From: Glycomyces artemisiae
GTDB taxonomy: Bacteria > Actinomycetota > Actinomycetes > Mycobacteriales > Micromonosporaceae
Reading direction: 5' to 3'
Length of the DNA stretch: 64,000 nucleotides
Assembly: GCF_003002955.1 (NCBI RefSeq)
Contig: NZ_PVTJ01000008.1
Span: forward strand, 124,001 to 188,000
Under the pieces are notes generated by a model, which was not told the origin of the DNA, made no database searches, and was given only the letters and a program-made list of their open reading frames with translations. This document shows, one piece after another, positions 34,018 through 41,590 of the stretch. The translations under genes were made by a program, and so were the position numbers. The first letter of the stretch is position 1. The number at the start of each line of letters is the position of its first letter.

Positions 34018-35078
34018 GACGCGCCGCCGTCCCCGTACTCGGCGATGCCCTCGGCCACGAGCGGCTCGAAGCGCCGGTCGTACAGGTCCTCGGCGTCGAG
34101 CACCTCGTTGCCGGTGCCCTCGGCCACGATCTCGATGGTCTCCTGGTGGCGGGCGATCGTCTCGTCCCAGTTCTCGGGGAAGTCCGGCTCGCCCTCGCGG
34201 TCGTGCAGGTACTCGCCGTCCTCGACCGACAGGCCCTCGTGCTCGACGTACCAGGCGTTGATCCACTCGTCGCGGTTGGCGCGGGTCCAGAGCTTCGCGG
34301 CGCCCCACAGGCGCACGTACTCGGCGATCGCGGCGGCCTTGTCGGCGTCCTCCAGGACCTCCACGGGCGCGTACAGCACCCACGGGTCGTCGCGCAGCCC
34401 GTGCGGGATCGTCGTCGCCCCGTCCGAGCCGTACTTGTTCACATAGGACTTGACCTGGGTGCCGCCGATCGGCGCCACGTCGACCTCCCCGCCCGCCAGG
34501 GCGTTCGAGTAGGTGTCGGCCGTGGACGGCAGCTCCACCAGCTCCACGTCGTCCTGCGTCAGCCCGGCCGCGTCCAGGACCCGCAGGATGAGCGCGCCCT
34601 GGGCCTGCCCGGGGGAGTAGGCGATCCGCTTGCCCGCCAGGTCCTCCAGGGACGCCACGTCGACCCCGGGGGCGATCCCGAGGTCGTAGATCGGGTGCTG
34701 GAGCGGGTCGATGCGCCCGGCCGCCGCCACGATCTTCGTCGGCAGGCCGGTCCAGTTGGTGTGGATCGGCGGGATGTCGGCCACCGAGGAGATGTCGAGG
34801 GACTTGGCGCGGAACGCCTCCGCGGACTTGGGCCCGCCGGAGATGTTCGCCCACTCCACGTCGAAGGTGAGCAGCGACGCCAGCCCCGACAGCTCGAAGG
34901 CGACCTGCTGGGACGGGTCGCCGATGACGAGCTTCGTGCCCTCGGGCACGGTGGTCGGCAGGTCGGCGTCGGCGGCGAGCACGGGCCCGCCGTCCTCTTC
35001 GGAGCACGCGGTCAGGGCCAGCGCGGCGACGGCGGGAACGCCCGCCAGAAGGGTTCGTCGGGTGGTCTTGGATTGCAC
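34014..35078 (-). CDS. ABC transporter substrate-binding lipoprotein, sulfonate type
   Basis: A 354-residue lipoprotein with an Arg-Arg signal (KTTRRTLLAG), lipobox LTAC (Cys25) and an SsuA-type two-lobe fold (SLDISSVADIPPIHTNW and AYSPGQAQGALILRVL). It opens the transporter part of the leader-peptide operon and captures the organosulfur substrate outside the cell. Confidence 0.88.
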   Translation of the reverse strand: MQSKTTRRTLLAGVPAVAALALTACSEEDGGPVLAADADLPTTVPEGTKLVIGDPSQQVAFELSGLASLLTFDVEWANISGGPKSAEAFRAKSLDISSVADIPPIHTNWTGLPTKIVAAAGRIDPLQHPIYDLGIAPGVDVASLEDLAGKRIAYSPGQAQGALILRVLDAAGLTQDDVELVELPSTADTYSNALAGGEVDVAPIGGTQVKSYVNKYGSDGATTIPHGLRDDPWVLYAPVEVLEDADKAAAIAEYVRLWGAAKLWTRANRDEWINAWYVEHEGLSVEDGEYLHDREGEPDFPENWDETIARHQETIEIVAEGTGNEVLDAEDLYDRRFEPLVAEGIAEYGDGGAS

Positions 35079-35106
35079 GGGAAGGCCTTTCGGAACGAGG
35101 TGGAGG

Positions 35107-35607
35107 TCAGTCGAGGGGAGCGGCGGCGCAGTAGCCGCCCGCGTGGTAGACCAGCGGGTCGTGGTCGCCGCCCGCGGCGGCGTCGACGACCAGGGCCAGG
35201 ACGATGTGGTGGTCCCCGGCCTCGATGCGGTCGGTGACGACCGCCCGCAGGTGCGCGGGGGCGTCGGCCAGGACCGGCTCGCCGGTCTCCAGGCGCGACC
35301 ACGCGGTGCCCTGGAACCGGTCGATGCCGCTGGTGGCGAAGCGGGTCGCCACCGCGTGCTGGTCGGCGGCCAGGAAGTTCACCGTCAGGCTCGCGGACTC
35401 GCGGACCGCCGGCCACGCCGAGGAGGTGTTCGCGATCGCGAACGACACCAGCGGCGGGTCGAGCGACACCGACGTCAGCGACGTCGCGGTGAACCCGGCC
35501 GGGCCGGTGCCGGGGTCGGCGCAGACCACGGTCACCCCGGCGGGGTGGGAGCGGAACAGGGACCGGAACACGCCGGGCTCGACCCCGGCCTGGACCTGGG
35601 TGCTCAT
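35107..35607 (-). CDS. Flavin reductase, split-barrel (HpaC-like) family
   Basis: A 166-residue FMN reductase with the split-barrel fold: AGVTVVCADPGTGPAGFTATSLTSVSLDPPLVSF near the N-terminus, and the GDHHIVLALV and PLVYHAGGY strands near the end. It probably supplies FMNH2 to the DszA-type monooxygenase. Its ATG overlaps the stop of the preceding SsuE-like gene. A second, unrelated flavin reductase in the same operon is unusual. Confidence 0.9.
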   Translation of the reverse strand: MSTQVQAGVEPGVFRSLFRSHPAGVTVVCADPGTGPAGFTATSLTSVSLDPPLVSFAIANTSSAWPAVRESASLTVNFLAADQHAVATRFATSGIDRFQGTAWSRLETGEPVLADAPAHLRAVVTDRIEAGDHHIVLALVVDAAAGGDHDPLVYHAGGYCAAAPLD

Positions 35608-36143
35608 GCCGCCACCCCCGCGGATTCGCGGCCTGCCGCCGCGGCGAGCGCGGGAAGATTCGCGCCGGTCCAGGCCGCGATGAGCGCGTCGAGGTCGCCG
35701 AGCTCCTTCTCCCGCAGCGTGAGCGAGGGCACCGGCAGGCTCGCGCCGAGCTCGGCCAGGACCGGCCGCAGCTGGAGGTCGGCGAGGAACCGGTGCTCGG
35801 CCGAGGCCGCGACGGTCACCGGGACCGCCACGGTCCCTTGCAGTGCGCCCGGCGGGAGCTGGTCGAGGAAGAGTTTCAGCAGGCCCGTGTACGAGGCTTT
35901 GTAGACGGGCGTGCCCACGACCAGGACCGGCGCGGCCTTGATGCGGTCCAGGGCGTGCTCGAAGCCGTCGTGCGGCGGCTCGATCCCGTCGAGGTAGAGC
36001 TCGGCGAGGTCGGTGGAGGCGGTGCGCGGTTCGGTGCCGATCCCGGCCGCGATGGCGGCGGCGAGGGCCTCGGCGGTGGTGAGGGTGCGCGAGAGGCGCT
36101 TGGGGTTGCCGACCACGGCGGTCACGGCGAAGCTGTCGGTCAC
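35604..36143 (-). CDS. SsuE/MsuE-like NAD(P)H-dependent FMN reductase
   Basis: A 179-residue flavodoxin-fold FMN reductase. The start GNPKRLSRT is the phosphate loop and VVGTPVYKASYTGLLKLFLDQLP is the characteristic SsuE-type motif. It is the first enzyme gene of the sulfonate operon and is preceded by a 28-residue Cys leader peptide and a long leader. AAGGA precedes GTG 36143. It delivers reduced flavin for desulfonation. Confidence 0.9.
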   Translation of the reverse strand: MTDSFAVTAVVGNPKRLSRTLTTAEALAAAIAAGIGTEPRTASTDLAELYLDGIEPPHDGFEHALDRIKAAPVLVVGTPVYKASYTGLLKLFLDQLPPGALQGTVAVPVTVAASAEHRFLADLQLRPVLAELGASLPVPSLTLREKELGDLDALIAAWTGANLPALAAAAGRESAGVAA

Positions 36144-36277
36144 AGTGGAGTCCTTACGGTGGGTAGCGTGCGAGGGCGCCGCCCGGAGGAGGGCGCGCGT
36201 GAAGAACCGGGATGGGAGCCGGGAGAAGAAGATTCGAAGAGATGCGCAGTCGGGCGGCGCGGGGCGCGCGGGCCCGA

Positions 36278-36364
36278 CTAGCGCATTCGCGGACGACAGA
36301 GGGCGCTGGCGGCGCGCATCTGGTCGATCTCGCGCCGCCGCGTCAGGAGGCTGGCGGACGTCAT
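36278..36364 (-). CDS. 28-residue cysteine leader peptide of the sulfonate operon
   Basis: ATG 36364 to TAG 36278 encodes a peptide whose middle reads RREIDQMRAASALCRP. This resembles the actinobacterial leader-peptide pattern RRHIDLCR-ASALCRP found upstream of sulfur genes. The Cys uses TGT, rare in this high-GC genome. A -10 box TAGTGT (36372-36377) lies 7 nt before the ATG, so it is leaderless. The 134-nt gap to the first enzyme gene can form a GC-rich hairpin near 36170-36200. Cys-dependent attenuation is inferred from the mycobacterial precedent. Confidence 0.7.
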   Translation of the reverse strand: MTSASLLTRRREIDQMRAASALCRPRMR

Positions 36365-36384
36365 GCCGACAACACTAACAGTAT

Positions 36385-36403
36385 TCCTATAGAAATACTA
36401 GGA
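36385..36403. promoter_or_regulatory. Rrf2-type operator, sulfonate operon (TCCTA-N9-TAGGA)
   Basis: TCCTA (36385-36389), 9 nt, then TAGGA (36399-36403). It lies just upstream of the leaderless -10 of the leader peptide and 5 nt downstream of the winged-helix gene's end. It matches the sites at 37158-37176 and 37729-37747. Confidence 0.7.
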
Positions 36404-36407
36404 GTTC

Positions 36408-36962
36408 TTAGATCGTGAGACCCCGGTCCTCGTTGTAGCCGGTCCCGGTCCGGTACTCCACGTCGCGGCTGCGGGTGAACCGGTAGCCGACCCCGCGGAC
36501 GGTCGAGACGAGCGCGTCGAACTCGGCGAGCTTGGCGCGCAGGCGCCGCACGTGGACGTCCACGGTCCGTCCGGGCAGGCCCGTGTCCGGCGTCTCCCAG
36601 ACGTACTGGAGCAGTTCGGATCTGGTGTGGACCATCCCGGGGTGGCGGGCGAGGAACGCGAGGAGCTCGAACTCCAGTCGGGTCAGCGCGACCTCCTCCC
36701 CGTGGATGGTCACCTCGCGGCCCGGGACGTCGATCACGAGCGCGGGCGAGGCGGCCGGGGCCTCGGGGGTCGGCTCGGCCGGAACCGGTTGCGCCCCTTC
36801 AATGGCGACGCGGCCGCCGCCCTGCGCGAGGACGCCGAGCGCGGCGGTCAGCCGCCTCGCGAGCCTCGGGTCGTCGGCGGGGATCTCGACGGTGACGGTG
36901 ATGGTGGCGGTGCCCGAGCGGCGGTGGGCCGGGGGGCGGGTGCGGGTCTGGACGGGAGTCAT
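36408..36962 (-). CDS. Winged-helix regulator without a receiver domain
   Basis: A 184-residue protein with an OmpR/PhoB-type DNA-binding domain at about 85-172 (LTRLEFELLAFLARHPG, RTVDVHVRRLRAKL, VSTVRGVGYRF) but no phospho-receiver. The N-terminal 60 residues hold a short beta-alpha element (TITVTVEIPADDPRLARRL) and a Pro/Ala linker. It is preceded on the same strand by a 38-residue Cys leader peptide and an Rrf2-type operator, and followed by the sulfonate operon promoter. That placing suggests a sulfur-responsive activator of the downstream operon. It is not assignable to a named regulator. Confidence 0.75.
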   Translation of the reverse strand: MTPVQTRTRPPAHRRSGTATITVTVEIPADDPRLARRLTAALGVLAQGGGRVAIEGAQPVPAEPTPEAPAASPALVIDVPGREVTIHGEEVALTRLEFELLAFLARHPGMVHTRSELLQYVWETPDTGLPGRTVDVHVRRLRAKLAEFDALVSTVRGVGYRFTRSRDVEYRTGTGYNEDRGLTI

Positions 36963-37028
36963 GGCGGCGCCTTCGTTCGTGCTCGATCGGAGTCCGGGGG
37001 AGGGCGGCGCCGCGGGTTCCGCCCGCGG

Positions 37029-37145
37029 TCAGCGGTGCGGTCCGGCGGCGCGGCCCGGGCGACACAGCGCCGATGCCGAACGCGCGAAGTCGATGTGGCG
37101 CCTCTTGGTGGGCCACTGACGCGCGGGCTCGCTGGTGCGGTTCAC
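37029..37145 (-). CDS. 38-residue cysteine leader peptide upstream of the winged-helix gene
   Basis: GTG 37145 to TGA 37029 encodes a peptide containing RRHIDFARSASALCRPG, which closely resembles the actinobacterial RRHIDLCR-ASALCRP leader pattern. Its single Cys again uses TGT. TATGCT (37152-37157) lies 6 nt before the GTG and TTGAAT (37176-37181) lies 18 nt further up, giving a good leaderless promoter. The 66-nt gap to the winged-helix start contains a GC-rich inverted repeat. Cys-responsive attenuation is inferred. Confidence 0.72.
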   Translation of the reverse strand: MNRTSEPARQWPTKRRHIDFARSASALCRPGRAAGPHR

Positions 37146-37156
37146 TCCGACAGCAT

Positions 37157-37177
37157 ATCCTATCGATCAAGTAGGAT
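37157..37177. promoter_or_regulatory. Rrf2-type operator between divergent leader-peptide and rrf2 genes (ATCCTA-N9-TAGGAT)
   Basis: Perfect 6-bp arms (37157-37162 and 37172-37177) with a 9-nt spacer fill the region between the -35 and -10 of the minus-strand leader promoter. The right arm TAGGAT also fits as the -10 of the plus-strand rrf2 promoter. This is the arrangement of an autoregulating repressor. Confidence 0.75.
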
Positions 37178-37224
37178 TCAAGTACACGTTCCGGTTTGCC
37201 CCAGATCACGAAGGGAGCCGCGCC

Positions 37225-37680
37225 ATGCAGGTCTCCGCACGAGGCGAGTACGCCGTCCGCATCGCCGTCACGCTCGCCACCGGCCATCCGCGGACCATCT
37301 CCGCCAGCGCGCTCGCGGCCGCGCAGGCCCTGCCGCGCAAGTTCGCCGAGGTCATCCTCGGCGACCTGCGCCGGGCCCACCTCGTCGACTCGGTCCGCGG
37401 CGTCGAGGGCGGCTACCGGCTCGCCCGCGACCCCGGCGACGTCTCGGTGGGGGAGGTGCTGCGCGCGGTCGACGGGCCGCTCTCGGAGGTCCGCGGGCGG
37501 CGCCCCGAAGAGACGAGTTACGAAGGGGCCGCGGTGAACCTGCCGCGGCTGTGGGTCGCCGCGCGCGCGGCGGTGCGCTCGGTCTTCGACGAGGTCTCGC
37601 TCGCGCAGGCGGCCACAGGGGACTTCCCTGTCCGCATCGCCGAGCTGACCGCGGCCGACGACGCGTGGATGCCGCGCTGA
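37225..37680 (+). CDS. Rrf2-family regulator without cysteines (CymR-like)
   Basis: A 151-residue winged-helix regulator. HTH and wing: ISASALAAAQALPRKFAEVILGDLRR (about 25-50) then GVEGGYRLAR (59-68). Rrf2 proteins that bind an Fe-S cluster carry three Cys at about 90-110; this protein has no Cys at all, like CymR-type sulfur regulators that sense cysteine precursors via CysK. The neighbours are organosulfur genes and egtA, and the operator occurs at its own promoter and at two more places. SD GAAGGGAG precedes ATG 37225. It is a likely autoregulated repressor of sulfur acquisition. Confidence 0.88.
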   Translation: MQVSARGEYAVRIAVTLATGHPRTISASALAAAQALPRKFAEVILGDLRRAHLVDSVRGVEGGYRLARDPGDVSVGEVLRAVDGPLSEVRGRRPEETSYEGAAVNLPRLWVAARAAVRSVFDEVSLAQAATGDFPVRIAELTAADDAWMPR

Positions 37681-37728
37681 CCGCGCTTCCGGTTGCGCGG
37701 CAGGGCGGCGGGCCGTACCATGCTTATA

Positions 37729-37747
37729 TCCTATTGTTCCGATAGGA
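37729..37747. promoter_or_regulatory. Rrf2-type operator upstream of egtA-like gene (TCCTA-N9-TAGGA)
   Basis: TCCTA (37729-37733), 9 nt, TAGGA (37743-37747), in an A/T-rich island within GC-rich DNA. It lies 54 nt upstream of the ATG at 37802. Flanking ATA on both sides extends the symmetry. Confidence 0.7.
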
Positions 37748-37801
37748 ATACTCGGCGCGGGCCCGGCGGCCCGCGGCCTCCACCGAGACCGGGAGGACAG
37801 C

Positions 37802-39013
37802 ATGTCCGAAGCCACGCTCCGCGACCGCACCGCCGCGCCCCTCACCGAGGACGACGCCTTCGCCTACGCTGCGGCCCAGGGGTTCGCGGCGAATCCGCCG
37901 GGACACGTCGGTGCGGAGGTGGAGTGGCACCTCACCAGCACCGCCGACCGGCGCCGCCGCATCGACGACGAGACCGTCAAGGCGCTCCTGGGCGTGCGGG
38001 ACGCCCTGCCGCGATGTACCCGGCTCAGCTTCGAGCCCGGCGGCGCCCTCGAACTGAGTACCCGGCCCGCGTCCGTGCGCGAGTGCTTCGGCGACCTCGA
38101 AGCCGACCGCGCCCGCATCGCCGCGGCGCTCGCCGATGAGGGCCTCGAACTCCTCGGCCTGGGCCTGGACCCGGTCCGCCTGCCCCGCAGGGTGGTCCGC
38201 TCCGCCCGCTACCAGGCGATGGAGGAGCTGTTCGACCAGGACGGGCGCGCCGGGCGGTGGATGATGGCGAACACCGCCTCCGTCCAGGTCTGCCTCGACA
38301 CCGGCACCGAGGCCGAGATCGCCTCCCGCTGGGCCCTCGCCCACCGCCTCGCCCCGGTCCTGGTCGCCGCGTTCGCGAACTCCCCGCTGCGCCGCGGCGA
38401 GCCGAGCCTGTGGCGCTCCACCCGCCAGCACGTGTGGACCGCGATCGACCCGACCCGCTCGCGCCCCGTCCCCGCCGGGGACCCGCGCGAAGCGTGGGCC
38501 CGGTACGCCCTCGACGCGCGCGTCATGGCCGTGCGCGGCCCCGGCCGCTGGACCGTCCCCCGCGGCCTCACCTTCCGCGACTGGCTCCGCGCCGCCGACC
38601 TGCGCCCGCCCACCCGCGACGACCTCGACTTCCACCTCTCGACGCTGTTCCCGCCCGTGCGCCCCCGCGGCCGCTACCTCGAACTGCGCATGATCGACGC
38701 CCAGCCCGGCCCCGACTGGATCGTCCCCGTCGCCGTCGCCGCGGCCCTCCTCGACGACCCCGCCGCGAGCGAGGCCGCCGCCGCGGCCCTCGAACCCCTC
38801 TGGGCCGGCGCCGCCTCCGCCGACCTCTACCTCCGCGCCGCCACCGCGGCCCTCCACGACCCCGCCATCGCCGCCGCGGCCCGCGCCTGCTTCGCCGCCG
38901 CCCTCGCCGTCCAGACCGACCCGGCCATCGCCGCCGCCGTCGGGGCCTTCACCGACGCCTATGTCGCCCAAGGCCGCACCCGCGCCGACGACCTGGTGCC
39001 CGGATCGCGGTGA
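37802..39013 (+). CDS. egtA: EgtA-like glutamate-cysteine ligase
   Basis: A 403-residue ATP-dependent ligase of the GCS2/EgtA type, which joins glutamate and cysteine to gamma-glutamylcysteine for ergothioneine or related thiols. GAEVEWHL (metal/glutamate site), RLSFEPGGALELSTRP and WMMANTASVQVCLDTG are the family's core motifs. GGGAGG precedes ATG 37802. The egtB, egtC, egtD and egtE genes that normally follow are absent: the next gene is a polysaccharide lyase. An Rrf2-type operator lies upstream, so expression is probably tied to sulfur status. Confidence 0.88.
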   Translation: MSEATLRDRTAAPLTEDDAFAYAAAQGFAANPPGHVGAEVEWHLTSTADRRRRIDDETVKALLGVRDALPRCTRLSFEPGGALELSTRPASVRECFGDLEADRARIAAALADEGLELLGLGLDPVRLPRRVVRSARYQAMEELFDQDGRAGRWMMANTASVQVCLDTGTEAEIASRWALAHRLAPVLVAAFANSPLRRGEPSLWRSTRQHVWTAIDPTRSRPVPAGDPREAWARYALDARVMAVRGPGRWTVPRGLTFRDWLRAADLRPPTRDDLDFHLSTLFPPVRPRGRYLELRMIDAQPGPDWIVPVAVAAALLDDPAASEAAAAALEPLWAGAASADLYLRAATAALHDPAIAAAARACFAAALAVQTDPAIAAAVGAFTDAYVAQGRTRADDLVPGSR

Positions 39014-39087
39014 TTCGACCACTGTGGCGCAAGCCTCACCGAAGGCCCGCAGGTCAACGGGGGACCGAGCGCTTCCGGTGCGGCCGC

Positions 39088-39093
39088 TAGTAT
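39088..39093 (+). promoter_or_regulatory. -10 box of the PL8 lyase gene
   Basis: TAGTAT fits TANNNT and lies 40 nt before ATG 39134 in the 120-bp gap after egtA. No -35 is obvious. Confidence 0.4.
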
Positions 39094-39133
39094 TGGGGCG
39101 ACCTCCTCCCCGCCGCCTCGACTTGGACGCCGC

Positions 39134-41590
39134 ATGCCTGCAACGCCCTCCCCTTTCAACCGCCGGACGCTGCTGCTGGGAGGGGCCCTGGGCCTCGCTG
39201 GGGTCGGCGCGGGAGTCGGCATCGCCGCCTACATCTCCGGCCGCGGCGACGACCCGCGCATCACCGGCGTCGAGGGCCCGCTCAACCCGCTCGACTTCGA
39301 CCAGCTGCGCCTGCGCGCCGCCGAACTGTTCGTCGGCGGCGAGATCCACCCCGACGACCCCGAGTACGCCCCGGCGATCAGCCGCATCAGCTCCGAGTCC
39401 GCCGTCCTGTGGGAGACCATGGACCGCACCGAGGGCCGCACCGCCGTCTGGCCCGACCTCAGCCCCGTCTCCTCGGCGTCGAACTTCAACAACTCCTACC
39501 GGCAGCTCTACCGCCTCGCCACCGCCTGGGCCACCCCCGGCACCGAGCAGTACGCCAGCGACGAGATCGCCGACGCGATCGTCGACTCCCTCGCCCTGCT
39601 CTACGACGGCGGCTACAACGAGCAGGCCGAAGAGGTCGACAACTGGTACTGGTGGGAGATCGGCACCCCCTCGGCACTGCTGAAGACCTGCGTCATCCTC
39701 TACGACCGCATCCCCGCCGAGCGGCTCGCGAACTACCTCGCCGCCGTCGGCCGCTGGTGCCCCGACGCCGACATGCGCGTGGTCAACCCGAACATCCACG
39801 AGACCGGCGCCAACCGCGCCGACAAGGCCGTCATCGTCGCCCTCCACGGCATCCTCGCCCGCGACGAGGACAAGCTCCGCCGCGCCCGCGACGACCTCTC
39901 CGGAACGGTCGACGACGGCCGCCACTCGCTGTTCCAGTACGTCACCGAAGGCGACGGGTTCTACCGCGACGGCTCGCTCATCCAGCACGACGACGTCCCC
40001 TACGCCGCCGCCTACGGCACGACCCTCCTGTCCTCCGCGGGCATGGCCGTGTCGCTCCTGGCCGGGTCCGCCGGGGAGGTCGTCGACGACAACGTGCCGG
40101 TCCTCTACGACGCCGTCGAGGCGAGCTTCGCGCCGTTCGTCGAGGACGGCCTGTTCATGGACTGCGTGTACGGCCGCGGCGTCTCCCGCCCCGAGCAGCG
40201 CGACTACCACAACTCCACCGGATTCATCACGGCCGCAACGCTCCTCGCCGTCGGCGCCCCCGCCGACTACCGCGACCGCTGGCACTCCCTCGTCAAAGGC
40301 TGGGTCCAGCGCTCGCAGGAGACCCTCCCGTTCGCCGCCGAGGCCGGCATCCCCGGGATCAGCCGCGTCAAGGCGATCCTCGCCGACGACACGGTCGAGC
40401 CCGCCGCCCGCGCCACCTCCACGCACGTGTTCGCCGACATGGACCGCGCCGTCGCCCGCCGCACCGACTGGTCCTGGGCCCTCTCCATGTCCTCGAACCG
40501 CGTGGCCGCCTACGAGATGGGCAACTGGGAGAACCTCCGCGGCTGGTACCTCGGCGACGGCATGACCTACCTGTACCTGCCCGGCGACCCCCTCCACTAC
40601 AGCGACGAGTTCTGGCCCACCGCGAACCCCTACCGGCTCCCCGGCACCACCGTGGACACCCGCGAGCGCGAAGTCACCGCCGACGAGGAGGGCATGGTCA
40701 AGCACCTGCCCGAGAACACCGTCGCCGGAGGCGCCGTCCTCGAAGGCACGTACGCGGTCGCCGCGATGGACCTGATCGCCGACGGCTCCACCCTGCGCGC
40801 CAAGAAAGCCTGGTTCACCGTCCACGACGCGGTCGTCGCCCTCGGCGCGGGCATCACCGCCTCGGACGGCCGCACCATCGAGACCACCGTGGAGCACCGC
40901 AACCTCGGCGAGGACGGCGACGCGCTCCTGTCGGTCAACGGCGACCCGCAGTCGCGCGACGTCGGCTGGTCCGCGAACCTCGACGACGCCCGCTGGATCC
41001 ACCTCGACGGCGTCGGCGGCTACGTCTTCCCCCAGGGCGCCACCGGTCTGCGCGGCCTGCGCGAATCCCGCGACGGCGCCTGGAACGACATCGAACAGGG
41101 CCCCACCACCGGCGGCGGCGACACCACCGTCCACACCCGCCGCTACGCCACCCTCTGGTTCGACCACGGCGTCTCGCCCGTTGACGCCTCCTACGCGTAC
41201 ATCCTGCTGCCCGCTGTGGACGCGCCCGCGACCGCGACCCTCGCCGGAGGCGACCGCATCAGGATCCTCGCCAACACCGCCACCGTCCAGGCCGTCGAGG
41301 ACACCGAAGCGGGCGTCATCGCCGCGCACTTCTGGGAGGCCGGCGAAGCGGGCGGGATCGCGTGCGACACACCCGTCTCCATCGTGCTCAGCCCCCAGGA
41401 GGCCGCCGCCGCGATCGCCGTCGCCGACCCCGGCCGCACCGCAGGCAAAGTCGTCATCGAACTGCCCTTCGCAGCGACGAAGGTCATGGAAGGCGACGGC
41501 TTCGAGATCGAGGCCGGCGACCGGGCCCGCCTCACAGTCGACCTCACCGACACCGGCGGCCAGACCCTGACCGCCACCATCGGCTACTGA
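39134..41590 (+). CDS. Secreted polysaccharide lyase family 8 (hyaluronate/chondroitin/xanthan lyase type)
   Basis: An 818-residue lyase with a Tat-like signal (FNRRTLLLGGALGLAG, residues about 9-24). The alpha-toroid domain (about 50-400) carries ETGANRADKA (catalytic Asn) and SLIQHDDVPYAAAYG (His and Tyr), the usual PL8 triad; beta-sandwich domains follow (about 410-815). Substrates in the family are hyaluronan, chondroitin or xanthan; which one applies is not readable. It is monocistronic. Its last 7 nt overlap the end of the convergent membrane-protein gene. Confidence 0.92.
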   Translation: MPATPSPFNRRTLLLGGALGLAGVGAGVGIAAYISGRGDDPRITGVEGPLNPLDFDQLRLRAAELFVGGEIHPDDPEYAPAISRISSESAVLWETMDRTEGRTAVWPDLSPVSSASNFNNSYRQLYRLATAWATPGTEQYASDEIADAIVDSLALLYDGGYNEQAEEVDNWYWWEIGTPSALLKTCVILYDRIPAERLANYLAAVGRWCPDADMRVVNPNIHETGANRADKAVIVALHGILARDEDKLRRARDDLSGTVDDGRHSLFQYVTEGDGFYRDGSLIQHDDVPYAAAYGTTLLSSAGMAVSLLAGSAGEVVDDNVPVLYDAVEASFAPFVEDGLFMDCVYGRGVSRPEQRDYHNSTGFITAATLLAVGAPADYRDRWHSLVKGWVQRSQETLPFAAEAGIPGISRVKAILADDTVEPAARATSTHVFADMDRAVARRTDWSWALSMSSNRVAAYEMGNWENLRGWYLGDGMTYLYLPGDPLHYSDEFWPTANPYRLPGTTVDTREREVTADEEGMVKHLPENTVAGGAVLEGTYAVAAMDLIADGSTLRAKKAWFTVHDAVVALGAGITASDGRTIETTVEHRNLGEDGDALLSVNGDPQSRDVGWSANLDDARWIHLDGVGGYVFPQGATGLRGLRESRDGAWNDIEQGPTTGGGDTTVHTRRYATLWFDHGVSPVDASYAYILLPAVDAPATATLAGGDRIRILANTATVQAVEDTEAGVIAAHFWEAGEAGGIACDTPVSIVLSPQEAAAAIAVADPGRTAGKVVIELPFAATKVMEGDGFEIEAGDRARLTVDLTDTGGQTLTATIGY

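Noticed and set aside
36013..36418. Plus-strand short frames across the sulfonate leader region
   Set aside because: They are Arg/Ala-rich with no homology and are antisense to the Cys leader peptide and the FMN reductase start.
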